Shown piece by piece: positions 7,385 to 16,164 of a stretch of DNA of 64,000 nt. Position 1 is the stretch's first letter; each line of letters begins with the position of its first letter. The position numbers were made by a program, and so were the translations under genes. This DNA is from Pseudanabaena sp. (GTDB lineage Bacteria > Cyanobacteriota > Cyanobacteriia > Pseudanabaenales > Pseudanabaenaceae), in NCBI GenBank assembly GCA_003249035.1, contig QBMK01000018.1:17229-81228 (forward strand), read 5' to 3'. The notes below the pieces were generated by a model. That model was not told the DNA's origin. It ran no database searches and saw nothing but the letters and a program-made list of their open reading frames with translations.

Positions 7385-8656
7385 ATGTCACTATTGAATT
7401 TACCTGGATTAGGACAAATGGTGGAGGTAATTAGCAAAGAGCGTAATCTTCCCAAACTTGCTGTCCAAAATGCTTTACGTGAGGCTTTACTCAAGGGATA
7501 TGAGCGTTTTCGTAAAACCTATCGCTCTGATGGAATTAACTTTGAAGAAGAATATTTTAATAATTTTGATGTAGAGCTAGATCTTGAAAGTGAGGGGTTT
7601 CGGGTTCTCGCGACAAAAACTATTGTTGATGAAGTCGGTGATGCTGATCATGAAATTGGCTTATTTGAAGTGCGTGAAGTTGCTCCTGAAGCCCAAGCGG
7701 GTGGAACTGTAGTTGTCGATGTGACTCCAGAACAGGGCGACTTTGGACGCATGGCAGCAATTCAGACTAAACAAGTACTGGCTCAAAAACTAAGAGATCA
7801 ACAGAGAAAGATCATTCAAGAAGAGTTTCAAGATATTGAAGGGACAGTTCTGCAAGGTCGAGTGCTCCGTTTTGAAACTAATTCCGTAATTGTTTCTGTC
7901 AGTAGTGGATTTGGACAACCTGAAGTTGAGGCAGAACTCCCAAAACGAGAACAACTTGCTGGCGAACGTCCCTACCGACCCAATATGACTCTAAAGGTTT
8001 ACCTGAAAAAAGTTTTTGAGGGTTCACGACGTGGACCTCAGCTATTGGTCTCTCGTGCAGATGCAGGTTTGGTTGTGTATTTGTTTGCCAACGAAGTGCC
8101 TGAAATTGAAGAGGAGATTGTCCGTATAGTGGCAGTAGCTAGAGAAGCTAATCCACCATCACCTGCTGTTGGACCACGTACTAAAATTGCAGTAGATACA
8201 CTTGAGCGCGATGTCGATCCTGTGGGTGCTTGCATTGGAGCCCGTGGGGCAAGAATTCAGGCGGTAGTAGCTGAGCTGCGCGGCGAAAAGATCGATGTGA
8301 TTAGATGGTCGCCGGATCCTTCAACTTATATTGCCAACTCATTAAGCCCTGCGAGGATTCATGAAGTGCGCTTGATTAATGCCAATGAAAGAATTGCTCA
8401 TGTGATTGTGCCTGAGGATCAGCTCAGTCTGGCGATCGGCAAGGAAGGACAAAATGTGCGTTTGGCAGCAAGGTTGACCGGCTGGAAAATTGATATCAAA
8501 AATTTATCAAAGTATGACTATGAGGAAGAAGATCGCAAGGCTCAAGATAATGTTGTAAGGACAGTAAAAAACTTGGCATCATCAGAACAAGATGATGAGA
8601 TTGATGATGACATTAACGAAGAAAACGAAGAAAACGAAGAAAATGATGAAAATTAA
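7385..8656 (+). CDS. nusA: Transcription termination/antitermination factor NusA
   Basis: A 423-aa protein. The N-terminal RNA polymerase-binding domain ([42 protein letters not shown]) is followed by an S1 domain near residues 150-215 ([22 protein letters not shown]) and two KH domains ([37 protein letters not shown] and [33 protein letters not shown]). There are no C-terminal acidic AR repeats of the E. coli kind. The protein ends in a short acidic tail coded by a nine-base tandem repeat ([11 protein letters not shown]). NusA binds RNA polymerase and nascent RNA and tunes pausing and termination. Confidence 0.95.
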   Translation: MSLLNLPGLGQMVEVISKERNLPKLAVQNALREALLKGYERFRKTYRSDGINFEEEYFNNFDVELDLESEGFRVLATKTIVDEVGDADHEIGLFEVREVAPEAQAGGTVVVDVTPEQGDFGRMAAIQTKQVLAQKLRDQQRKIIQEEFQDIEGTVLQGRVLRFETNSVIVSVSSGFGQPEVEAELPKREQLAGERPYRPNMTLKVYLKKVFEGSRRGPQLLVSRADAGLVVYLFANEVPEIEEEIVRIVAVAREANPPSPAVGPRTKIAVDTLERDVDPVGACIGARGARIQAVVAELRGEKIDVIRWSPDPSTYIANSLSPARIHEVRLINANERIAHVIVPEDQLSLAIGKEGQNVRLAARLTGWKIDIKNLSKYDYEEEDRKAQDNVVRTVKNLASSEQDDEIDDDINEENEENEENDEN

Positions 8657-8733
8657 AAATTTAGAAGCAAGATCAATGCCGCAAAACGCTGCCTTTCTAA
8701 ACCCAAATCATCAAAATCAGGAGTAAGTTTAGT

Positions 8734-9018
8734 TTGGCTCTAAAGCTACACAGACGTTGTGTTAGTTGCCAGCGCCTCTCTCAGCGCGATGATTTTTGGC
8801 GTGTTGTACGTGTGTCGATCGCCCCGATTGATAATTCTTCTATCGAGGTTGCTACTAAGCATTTTCAGATTCAACTTGATCATGGGATGGGGCGATCGGC
8901 GTATCTCTGCCAGAAGTTAGAGTGCTTAAAGATTGCCCAAAAGAAAAATCGTTTAGGACGATCGCTCCGCACCCCGATTCCCACTGAAATTTTTGAGATT
9001 CTCAAATCACGCATGTAA
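8734..9018 (+). CDS. ylxR: YlxR (DUF448) family RNA-binding protein
   Basis: A 94-aa basic protein beginning MALKLHRRCVSCQRLSQRDDFWRVVRV, the YlxR signature with its CVSC pair, and continuing with GRSAYLCQKLECLKIAQKKNRLGRSL. The start is TTG at 8734, preceded by an AGGAG-type ribosome site at about 8719-8724. YlxR proteins bind RNA or nucleoids and nearly always lie between nusA and infB. Here infB is absent and galE follows 81 bp later. Confidence 0.87.
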   Translation: MALKLHRRCVSCQRLSQRDDFWRVVRVSIAPIDNSSIEVATKHFQIQLDHGMGRSAYLCQKLECLKIAQKKNRLGRSLRTPIPTEIFEILKSRM

Positions 9019-9099
9019 GTCAGAAATTATTTGTCCCAGATTCTGAGATAAATAGTAATTATCTCAACTCACGTTTATTTAGAAATAACCAGCAAAGTT

Positions 9100-10089
9100 A
9101 TGAGCAAACAGACAATTTTGGTTACGGGAGGGGCGGGCTATATCGGCTCCCATGCAGTCAAGGCGCTGCAAAAGGTTGGTTATAAGGTGGTGATTTTAGA
9201 CAGTCTGGTCTATGGGCACCAAGATATTGCTGAAACCCTAGATGCAGAATTAATTATTGGTGACACTAATGATCGAGCCTTACTCGATCGCTTATTTAGC
9301 GATCGCCAAATTAGTGCCGTTATGCATTTTGCCGCCTACGCCTATGTGGGTGAGTCGGTGACACAGCCAGATAAGTATTATCGAAATAATGTAGTGGGGA
9401 CTTTGTCGTTGTTGGAGGCGATGGTTGCCGCGAATGTAAAAGCCTTTGTATTTTCTTCCACCTGCGCAAGTTATGGAGTACCACAGCAAATCCCCATTAC
9501 TGAAGATCATCCACAAGCACCAATTAATCCCTATGGTGCAACCAAGCTGATGGTCGAGCGTATCTTACAGGATTTTGATATCGCTTATGGGCTAAAGTCG
9601 GTAATTTTTCGATATTTCAACGCCGCAGGAGCCGATCCAGATGGGGCGATTGGAGAAGATCATAATCCTGAGACACATTTGATCCCGTTAATTTTGCAAA
9701 CAGCTCTAGGAAAACGCGAAGCGATCACAGTTTATGGATCTGATTACCCGACAGCCGACGGAACTTGCATCCGCGACTATATTCACGTAACGGATCTGTC
9801 TGATGCGCATGTATTGGGCTTGGAATATTTGCTTAATGGCAACAAAAGCGAAATTTTTAATCTCGGCAATGGTAATGGCTTTTCGGTAAAACAAGTAATT
9901 GATGCGGCGAAAAATCTTACTGGTAAGCCGATTAATGTCGTTATGGGCGATCGCCGTGCAGGTGATCCACCGGCTTTGGTTGGCAGCAGTGAGAAAGCAA
10001 GGACTATTTTGAATTGGCAACCTAAGTATGCTGATTTAAATCTGATTTTACAGCACGCGTGGAAATGGCATCAAAAGCGACATGCCTAA
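9100..10089 (+). CDS. galE: UDP-glucose 4-epimerase
   Basis: A 329-aa extended short-chain dehydrogenase. The NAD-binding GGAGYIGSHAV motif is at residues 9-19, the catalytic Ser/Thr region is FSSTCASYG, the YxxxK pair is in NPYGATKLMVER, and substrate-binding YFNAAGADPDG and CIRDYIHVTDLSDAH follow. It converts UDP-glucose to UDP-galactose in the cytoplasm and supplies exopolysaccharide, LPS and galactolipid synthesis. It lies downstream of ylxR on the same strand and ends in a bidirectional terminator. Confidence 0.95.
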   Translation: MSKQTILVTGGAGYIGSHAVKALQKVGYKVVILDSLVYGHQDIAETLDAELIIGDTNDRALLDRLFSDRQISAVMHFAAYAYVGESVTQPDKYYRNNVVGTLSLLEAMVAANVKAFVFSSTCASYGVPQQIPITEDHPQAPINPYGATKLMVERILQDFDIAYGLKSVIFRYFNAAGADPDGAIGEDHNPETHLIPLILQTALGKREAITVYGSDYPTADGTCIRDYIHVTDLSDAHVLGLEYLLNGNKSEIFNLGNGNGFSVKQVIDAAKNLTGKPINVVMGDRRAGDPPALVGSSEKARTILNWQPKYADLNLILQHAWKWHQKRHA

Positions 10090-10120
10090 AAATAGGTAGC
10101 GTTTTGCGCTACCTATTTTT
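10088..10120. terminator. Bidirectional terminator between galE and the pterin dehydratase gene
   Basis: A 14-bp perfect stem AAAAATAGGTAGCG/CGCTACCTATTTTT overlaps the stop codons of both convergent genes. A and T tracts at the base let it serve both strands. Confidence 0.88.
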
Positions 10121-10403
10121 ATAATAGCTTGTCAATTTTCTGCGCTAACTCAAAGTCGAGATCGCTTATACCGCCAGCATCATGGGTGGTAAGGTCTATC
10201 TTGACTTTGTTGTAGACATTAAAGAGTTCGGGATGATGTCCCATCTTGTCAGCAACGATCGCAACTTTGCTGATAAAACCAAAGGCTTCGACAAAATCTC
10301 GAAACTTAAAGTTTTTTTGTAACTTGCGATCTACTACAGCCCAACCAGCTAACTGTGCGATCGCAGATGAGATTTCGACTTCAGACAATTTTTGAATAGC
10401 CAT
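10119..10403 (-). CDS. Pterin-4a-carbinolamine dehydratase family protein
   Basis: A 94-aa protein of the full length for this family, with the signature [32 protein letters not shown] (HHPE, then Y, THD and D). The family dehydrates 4a-hydroxytetrahydropterins during aromatic amino acid hydroxylation; many cyanobacterial copies have no hydroxylase partner and their role is unclear. An alternative role as a RuBisCO-associated fold relative is not supported, because the catalytic residues are kept. It is convergent with galE, and its start is ATG at 10403. Confidence 0.92.
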   Translation of the reverse strand: MAIQKLSEVEISSAIAQLAGWAVVDRKLQKNFKFRDFVEAFGFISKVAIVADKMGHHPELFNVYNKVKIDLTTHDAGGISDLDFELAQKIDKLL

Positions 10404-10442
10404 AGATTTAGCAAAATATAGGACTAATCTTAATATTCACAC

Positions 10443-10483
10443 ATAAAAACAAAGGCGACACGAAGTGTCGCCTTTGTTTTTAT
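10443..10483. terminator. Terminator hairpin of the SpoIID-like gene
   Basis: A 19-bp perfect stem with loop GAA (apex GACAC-GAA-GTGTC) and a T5 tract on the plus side matched by A5 on the other. It touches the stop codon of the SpoIID-like gene and lies about 40 bp upstream of the dehydratase start, so it separates two genes on the same strand. Confidence 0.8.
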
Positions 10484-11289
10484 TGTTTGATAGGTTGATC
10501 TCGATACCACCAAGCCAAAATCTGTACCCAGTTCCAGCCATTTTCAGCCATTTGTTGAGTCATTTCTTGATCGAGGTGTTGTCCGTCGGAGACGGGCATA
10601 TATCCGCCACCCCAACTAATCCAGTTACGGGGGAGTCGAGCTCGATAATAACCCTTAAACCCCGGTCTGAGCATATAGCCAGCGGTTGAGGCTACAGCCT
10701 GATCGCTACGACTATGAATTAGGGCGATCGCTTGACCTGTCTGTGGATCAAAGCGGTAGAAGCCTTTATATACTTGATCGCGAGTATCACTCACTAGATC
10801 ATAGGGAGCTTCGCCCCATTTGCGCTGACGTTGGGTATTGACAGCATAGCTTCGGGCAGCCACTGCTTGCGCCATTAATGCGTCCATATGCCAACTGGCA
10901 GGCATTTCACTAGGTACAACGCTGCGAAGATATTCCTCAAGGGACAACACGTTAACCGCGATCGCCTTGTTATTCCAAGCACGTAATTCGATTTCGCCTG
11001 GGTAAAGATTGCTGCCGACTTGCACCAATCCATTATTGCTAGGAGCAATACGGTAGGCAGAAGTAAGGGGTAATGTATACCACTTCCCGGGATCGAGTCG
11101 GCGGTTCGGCTGTCCTAGAGCCTGCAGAGTTGCTGGTTGAGTTACGGCTACGGACATTTTGGAGCCTTTTTCCTCTTTAACCAAAACCCTCAATAAATTA
11201 GCAGCCGCCGCCTGAGATACCCCTACGACAATTAGCAGCACCAAGGACAAAATTAGCGTGTACATCCCTTTGGAGAAGTGTTTCATCAT
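10480..11289 (-). CDS. SpoIID/LytB domain protein, exported
   Basis: A 269-aa protein. The N-terminus is basic then hydrophobic (MMKHFSKGMYTLILSLVLLIVVGVSQAAAANL), a signal peptide or membrane anchor. The SpoIID core is clear: AVNVLSLEEYLRSVVPSEMPASWHMDALMAQAVAARSYAVNT, with the catalytic-type Glu in PSEMP, then YDLVSDTRDQVYKGF. SpoIID proteins are lytic transglycosylases that cut denuded peptidoglycan in spore formers. In cyanobacteria the family is common and probably acts in cell wall remodelling. The C-terminus (NWVQILAWWYRDQPIKQ) is complete. Confidence 0.9.
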   Translation of the reverse strand: MMKHFSKGMYTLILSLVLLIVVGVSQAAAANLLRVLVKEEKGSKMSVAVTQPATLQALGQPNRRLDPGKWYTLPLTSAYRIAPSNNGLVQVGSNLYPGEIELRAWNNKAIAVNVLSLEEYLRSVVPSEMPASWHMDALMAQAVAARSYAVNTQRQRKWGEAPYDLVSDTRDQVYKGFYRFDPQTGQAIALIHSRSDQAVASTAGYMLRPGFKGYYRARLPRNWISWGGGYMPVSDGQHLDQEMTQQMAENGWNWVQILAWWYRDQPIKQ

Positions 11290-11536
11290 TTAGTTAGTCA
11301 CTCACACCTGTAAGCAAAGAATGTAATAAATTTTTAATACAAGTTAAAGCAGTCTAGTCTAGTCTCGGATAAAGAGACAGTTTAGCAAAACAATATGATT
11401 TTGATAAACATTATTTCCGCCTATTTATAACAGCTTTTACATGAGTTTTACCAAAGTACACTGCCAATAAATTTTTGTGGTTATCAATTTTACACAAGGA
11501 CGTGCACCTTCGCGCCACCTTGTCTATGTTCTAGTT

Positions 11537-11579
11537 CAAGAATTGATTAGAAGCGCGGACCGCCGCTAATCAATTCTTG
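11537..11579. repeat. Family C palindrome, copy C1
   Basis: Arms CAAGAATTGATTAG and CTAATCAATTCTTG flank an imperfect GC-rich centre. The same arm word bounds the palindromes at 34547-34593 and 52226-52280. Confidence 0.7.
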
Positions 11580-11691
11580 GCTTTTGGTCTTAAGACAATT
11601 GACTGTAGCTATCGATCAATTTCTCCATAGGTTCAATACGAATTTAACACTTAGTTTTGATATTGGAGTCGCTACAAGCCCCCTACTATCA

Positions 11692-11740
11692 AAACCGAAA
11701 AGTAAAAGCGTTGCGAAGCAACGCTTTTACTTTCCGGTTT
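11692..11740. repeat. Long palindrome with GAA loop
   Basis: The 23-base arms have one mismatch, and the apex is CGTTGC-GAA-GCAACG. It is not next to a gene end on either side (SpoIID-like start 400 bp left, rnpB about 90 bp right), so a plain terminator role is not obvious. Confidence 0.7.
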
Positions 11741-11815
11741 GTAAATTTATCAAAATCAGCCCACACTGACGCTAAGTAAAAAGGTCACAAACCCCCTTCA
11801 AAGCATCCTTTAGTA

Positions 11816-11821
11816 CATAAT
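11816..11821 (+). promoter_or_regulatory. Candidate -10 box of rnpB
   Basis: CATAAT lies 7 bp before the expected rnpB 5' end. I see no good -35 hexamer, so this is a weak call. Confidence 0.35.
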
Positions 11822-11827
11822 GTTAAT

Positions 11828-12299
11828 GAGGGAGAGTAAGCGCGCGGTTGCGAAATTTGTCCCATGATTAACCTAAAGTTTATTGTGAGTATAGGTTTTG
11901 AGGAAAGTCCGGGCTTCCATGAAGATCAGGCTGCTGGATAATCCCCAGTGCGAGCGATCGTGAGGATAGTGCCACAGAAAGATACCGCTTGTTGACATAT
12001 TGTTTTGCAATATGTCAACAGGTAAGGGTGCAAAGGTGTGTTAAGAGCGCACCAGCAGAGTCGTGAGGCTCTGGCTCGGTAAACCCCAGTTGGAAGCAAG
12101 GCGAGAGGATACAAGTGTTGCGATCTTCAGTTGATCTTGTGTCCGTTGCTTAATGATGTTGCTTGGTGAAAGCTGGGCGATTTCTATATAAGTGTGTGCC
12201 GCATGAGGTATTTGGTAACAAATATCCCAGATAGATAACCGATAAGGCAGTTGTTAAAACTCCTGAAACAGAACCCGGCTTATGTCTTGCTCTTCCTAT
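11828..12299 (+). ncRNA. rnpB: RNase P RNA
   Basis: The universal core blocks are readable in order: GAGGAAAGTCCGGGC near 11900, then GCTGGATAATCCCCAGTGCGA, GAGGATAGTGCCACAGAAA, ATACCGC, GGTAAGGGTGCAAAGGTG, GGTAAACCCC, and near the 3' end CAGAACCCGGCTTATG. The ends pair (GGGAGAGTAAGC at about 11830 with GCTT..GCTCTTCC at about 12280-12296), which sets the approximate limits. The variable P12 helix is a long perfect stem (11990-12020), and the region after the GGTAAACCCC block is longer than in compact bacterial versions. The RNA is the catalytic subunit that trims tRNA 5' leaders. The exact ends are estimates. Confidence 0.93.
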
Positions 12300-12310
12300 T
12301 AAAATTCTCT

Positions 12311-12355
12311 AAGGGATCGGATTTACGGCATGAAGTAGCGTAAATCCTGTCCCTT
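12311..12355 (+). terminator. Hairpin after rnpB, possible terminator
   Basis: Arms AAGGGAT.CGGATTTACG and CGTAAATCC.GTCCCTT form an imperfect stem 12 bp after the rnpB end. No T run follows, so it may instead be a 3' end protector. The rest of the gap to 12643 shows nothing clear beyond AT-rich promoter-like sequence. Confidence 0.45.
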
Positions 12356-12643
12356 GCGCATCTTAGATCTTATTCAGTCAGCCTTAAAACCCAAAAAAAT
12401 TCCTAGGTCTGATTTTCAGGATCAAAGAATGAGTGCGAGCTCATTTGCAAACCGCTATAGACCTGAAGTGTTTTTAATCTTTTGCCATAGTTTGGTCAAA
12501 AAACAAAAAGTAGATTTTAAGTTTTTTGTTTGATATTAACCTTGTAGATCTGGTAGATCTAGAATCAAGATTAAATCGCTTGAATTTCAAACTTTAAAAT
12601 TGCATTGGTTTTTACGAAACATTTTAACTAGAGTAATTAAACT

Positions 12644-15070
12644 ATGGGAATTGCTCCCAACCATTCATCGTTGCTCCCTGAAACGACCCATCGCTTATCC
12701 CGAAAGTGGTCTGGTAGAGCAGTTATAGGAATTACCTTCGTCTGCCTCATCTCAACCCTCAGTTTTCGTTTTTATTCTGAGCCACGCTTAGGAATTGGTA
12801 CGTTTGTAGATCAAGATATACGATCGCCTAGAACAATAGAGGCGACAGATATTGAGGCAACTAAGCAGGCAAAAGAACTAGCTAAACAACAAGTCATACC
12901 CATTTATCGTAGTAATCCTGAGATTGATGATAATGCCGTAAAGCATCTAGAAAAACTTTTGCAAGTAGGCGATGACCTACGGATATCATCTGGCAACTTA
13001 CCTTACGTCGATCACAAAATTCTCAGTGATGATGTGCAACGTTACCTTAGACAAATTTCTAATCTGGAGTGGACTCAGTTACAAGATAGAGCGAATAAAC
13101 TTGCCGCAAATGCTAATAATCAGGCTGCTATAGCTAGTCTGATCAACAGAGATAAAGAAACCCAGTTCGTAGCATTGGTTGAGTTAACTCAATACAAAAT
13201 TAAGGCGCTTCCCGCAGACTACCAAGCGCTAATCAATACTGTGACCGATATTCGCAAAGCCTATGCAAAAACTCAAGAGAATGTCGCAAAAGGCCCAGAG
13301 ATGTTTCGAGATCGACTCTTGGAGATGACAAATGAAGAATGGGAAACCATTAAAAAATTAGCTCGACAAGCTCTGATCGATTTGCAGTCCACGGGGATTG
13401 TATTTGGATTACCCGATGAAATGTTGCAAAAACGGATAACAAACCTGAGCAACTTGCCCACAAACAAATTGGATCGAGTCATGACGATCGCTTTGATCAG
13501 CGCCACAGTCAAACCCAATATGACTCTTGATTTTGTGGCTACAACCGAAAGAGCGATCAAAGCATCGGAATCAGTTCAGACTCAAAGAATTTCAGTTAAT
13601 TTAGGTGATTTAATCGTTAAAGGTGGAGAAAAAATTACCGAGCGGCAGTTCGTTATTTTAGATGACCTAAAAATGACTCAAAGACAAGTCAATCTCACAG
13701 GATTGATCTTGATGGTTGCTACTACAGCGATTTGCTTTGGTACATTTGGCTATGCTAATCGGCGATGGCAATATTTACTCAAAGTAAAATTACATAACAA
13801 AGATCTTTTAGTGCTTGGTATTATCTGCACGGGCAGTGCTTTAGCCACTGTGCTGATGGCTCCTAGTATGATCGTATTTCTGCCATTAGCGAGTACTGGG
13901 TTAATCATTGGTAGCTTTTACAGCTCTCGCCTTGCACTTTTGATTATCTGTCTCACATCATTCTTGCTAGCGATCGCAATTAGCTCAGACTTATTAGCAT
14001 TTGCACCAATAATTATTGGCTCGATCGTTGCTGCGGCAATTACTAATCGTCCCCTCACACGATCGCATTTAGCAGCAACAGGTTTAATCATCGGTGTTTT
14101 ACAAGCATCTGTATATGTTGCGATCGCAATTATTGTTGGCTCAACTCCACCAGGACTGATCGCGATTACTGCGCTTCAGTATGCATCCGGCGGACTGATT
14201 TCCGCGATTATCGCTCTTGGTTCAATTCCTTATCTAGAGCAGATTTCTTACGCATTAACCCCATTTCGACTAGCAGAGTTAGCTAACCTTGATCGTCCTT
14301 TACTGCGTCGTCTAGTTACAGAAACCCTAGGTACATTTCAGCACACTTTATTTGTGGCAAATCTTGCCGAAGCTGCCGCCCGCGAACTGGGAGCTGACAC
14401 TGCTCTAGTAAGAACAGGAACTCTGTACCACGATATCGGCAAAACTCTAAAGCCAGAATATTTTATCGAAAATCAAATGGGACTACCCAACCCTCACGAT
14501 CTACTTAACAATCCTTGGGAGAGCGCCAAAATAATCAAAGAGCATGTCTCAGGCGGTATTAAATTAGCTCAAAAACATCATCTTCCCGAAATGCTCCAAG
14601 CATTTATCCCAGAGCATCAGGGTACGATCTCGATCAGCTATTTTTATTGCCAAGCTCAAAAGCGATCGGATCATGTAGGTGAGGCAGATTTTCGCTATGC
14701 TGGGCCAATTCCTCAATCTCGTGAGACTGGAATTGTCATGTTAGCTGATGCCTGTGAAGCTGCTTTGCGATCGCTGGGCACGGAAACAACCCTAGAAGCC
14801 GCTAAAACTCTACTCATGCGAATTTTTCAAGCTCGATGGGATGACGGCCAACTCAAAGATTGCTCTTTATCTTGGGAAGATTTAGATCGGATTGCACCTG
14901 TATTCATCAAGGTCTGGCAAGAGCGCAATCATGGCAGAATTAAATATCCCCACTTAGCAGACAAACTGGATCCTTCAGGCTCGGCTTTACCCGATCATCT
15001 TTGTAAGCCAAAAGATTCAGCAACCACTCAAATTCAAACAGCAATATCAAAAACAATTGCTTTAAAGTAA
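12644..15070 (+). CDS. 7TM-HD family phosphohydrolase (PgpH-like)
   Basis: An 808-aa membrane protein. A first membrane segment lies near residues 24-42 (AVIGITFVCLISTLSF). A large extracytoplasmic 7TMR-HDED domain follows (GTFVDQDIRSPRTIEATDIEATKQAKELAKQQVIPIYR, with ending IVKGGEKITERQFVILDDL). Several hydrophobic helices cover about residues 350-530, then comes a cytoplasmic HD domain: HTLFVANLAEAAARELGADTALVRTGTLYHDIGKTLKPEYF with HD at about 597, and FIPEHQGT. In Listeria this architecture (PgpH) hydrolyses cyclic di-AMP, and the same role is inferred here. It follows rnpB after a 344-bp gap. Confidence 0.9.
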   Translation: MGIAPNHSSLLPETTHRLSRKWSGRAVIGITFVCLISTLSFRFYSEPRLGIGTFVDQDIRSPRTIEATDIEATKQAKELAKQQVIPIYRSNPEIDDNAVKHLEKLLQVGDDLRISSGNLPYVDHKILSDDVQRYLRQISNLEWTQLQDRANKLAANANNQAAIASLINRDKETQFVALVELTQYKIKALPADYQALINTVTDIRKAYAKTQENVAKGPEMFRDRLLEMTNEEWETIKKLARQALIDLQSTGIVFGLPDEMLQKRITNLSNLPTNKLDRVMTIALISATVKPNMTLDFVATTERAIKASESVQTQRISVNLGDLIVKGGEKITERQFVILDDLKMTQRQVNLTGLILMVATTAICFGTFGYANRRWQYLLKVKLHNKDLLVLGIICTGSALATVLMAPSMIVFLPLASTGLIIGSFYSSRLALLIICLTSFLLAIAISSDLLAFAPIIIGSIVAAAITNRPLTRSHLAATGLIIGVLQASVYVAIAIIVGSTPPGLIAITALQYASGGLISAIIALGSIPYLEQISYALTPFRLAELANLDRPLLRRLVTETLGTFQHTLFVANLAEAAARELGADTALVRTGTLYHDIGKTLKPEYFIENQMGLPNPHDLLNNPWESAKIIKEHVSGGIKLAQKHHLPEMLQAFIPEHQGTISISYFYCQAQKRSDHVGEADFRYAGPIPQSRETGIVMLADACEAALRSLGTETTLEAAKTLLMRIFQARWDDGQLKDCSLSWEDLDRIAPVFIKVWQERNHGRIKYPHLADKLDPSGSALPDHLCKPKDSATTQIQTAISKTIALK

Positions 15071-15465
15071 AGGATTTTGTAAAACAAAACAAAAGAACTA
15101 AAAGCAACGCTTTTAGTTCTTTTGTTTTGTTCTAATTTCCGTATCTTATTTAAAAATTGATTTTGGCTTGATATAGCCTAATGCTTTTAAGTAAAAACAC
15201 TTAGAAGAAATACAAATAAAACTATCTTTATCTTTTCTTAATTATTAGAACATCTAATTTAATCTATAAATTCCCCAAATAGATTGTTATGAAAGCATTA
15301 CAGGAATCAGTTAAGACATTATTAAGTTTATGTTTTATTTAGGATCGCTGAAATGCTTTCTGAGCAAGTATTAGAGCTTGCTTAATGCTGAATTACAACC
15401 CTGCATAATTGAATTAATAAATAAATCGCTTTTAATGAATATTTTGGCAAAGCCAAATTTAATAT
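15071..15465. other. 395-bp intergenic region
   Basis: Only the terminator at 15083-15131 is clear. The rest is AT-rich with very short frames, and a small GAGCAAG/CTTGCTT inverted repeat lies near 15360-15383. Nothing else is supported. Confidence 0.5.
15083..15131. terminator. 22-bp perfect terminator hairpin after the HD phosphohydrolase gene
   Basis: Two 22-base arms flank the loop CAACG. The outer arms are A/C and T/G tracts, and the 3' arm contains TTTTGTTTTGTT. It begins 13 bp after the stop codon. Confidence 0.88.
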
Positions 15466-15747
15466 ATGAGTACTTCAGGCAAATCGGTTTCAGCTTGTCG
15501 GTTGTGTCAGCACTACAATCCTGAAGGAAGAAGGGGCGGGTTTTGTGGGAAATTAGACGTTCCTGTTATTCCTACATGGGAAGCTTGTAGCCTAGCGGCA
15601 CATCCCTTTGAGATGTCTTGGGATCCTAGCAATGATTTTAACTCCCTTCTTCATGAATCATTTCATGAATCAATTCCTAAAAAGAATGAAGAAAACATAG
15701 AACTGCAAGATATCAGTACTAGATCTCTCAGTTTCTCTGAGTATTAG
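15466..15747 (+). CDS. Small four-cysteine protein, function unknown
   Basis: A 93-aa protein with CRLCQHYNPEGRRGGFCGKLDVPVIPTWEAC, that is C11-x2-C14-x12-C27-x13-C41. This spacing suggests a bound metal, probably zinc or an iron-sulfur cluster. The C-terminal half is acidic and probably disordered. No membrane segment or signal peptide is visible. It resembles conserved small cyanobacterial proteins of unknown role, and I do not assign a function. The gene stands alone, with a family A element 33 bp beyond its stop. Its start is ATG at 15466. Confidence 0.75.
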   Translation: MSTSGKSVSACRLCQHYNPEGRRGGFCGKLDVPVIPTWEACSLAAHPFEMSWDPSNDFNSLLHESFHESIPKKNEENIELQDISTRSLSFSEY

Positions 15748-15779
15748 TAATGCTTAAGTTGTTATTGGTAGATTAATAA

Positions 15780-15879
15780 GGGACTTGCAAAAAATATAAA
15801 ACCCCAAAACATGTCGGCGGGCGAAGCCCGCCGACATGTTTTGGGGTTTTATATGGATCATTTTTTCCTTGGAGTTACC
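15780..15879 (+). repeat. Family A palindromic element, copy A2
   Basis: A 100-bp element with ends GGGACTTGCAAAAAAT and CCTTGGAGTTACC and a 29-bp perfect central stem with loop GAA (15794-15854). TAA stands on both sides (15777-15779 and 15880-15882), a possible target duplication. Copy A1 at 22-121 is its reverse complement in overall layout, but the stem arms differ by paired changes. It occupies the middle of the 417-bp gap before comM, where I see nothing else. Confidence 0.78.
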
Positions 15880-16164
15880 TAAACAACTGATTTTATAATG
15901 AAGAAATAAATTTAGATGTATATAGTTATTTAATTGATAACTCCAATTTCAAAAACAAACATTTTAATGAAATAAGTCTTGATTGCTCGTGCCGAACTAA
16001 TGAGGAGTTTAAATTTCTGCTATCTCAAACAACCTTAGGGTAATTGCTCAATATGCTCAAAATATACTTGCACGTCGCGTATTTATCGCTACAAGCAGCG
16101 CATTGTAAATTTGCCTGTGATAATCTTAATTGAGAATTCAAGTCTTATTTTAGATAGGTAAAAA

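Larger units (their letters stand above)
11290..11827. other. 538-bp intergenic region with two palindromes
   Basis: No gene is supported. It contains family C palindrome C1 (11537-11579), a near-perfect 23-bp palindrome at 11692-11740, and the presumed promoters of the SpoIID-like gene (minus strand) and rnpB (plus strand). Confidence 0.6.
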
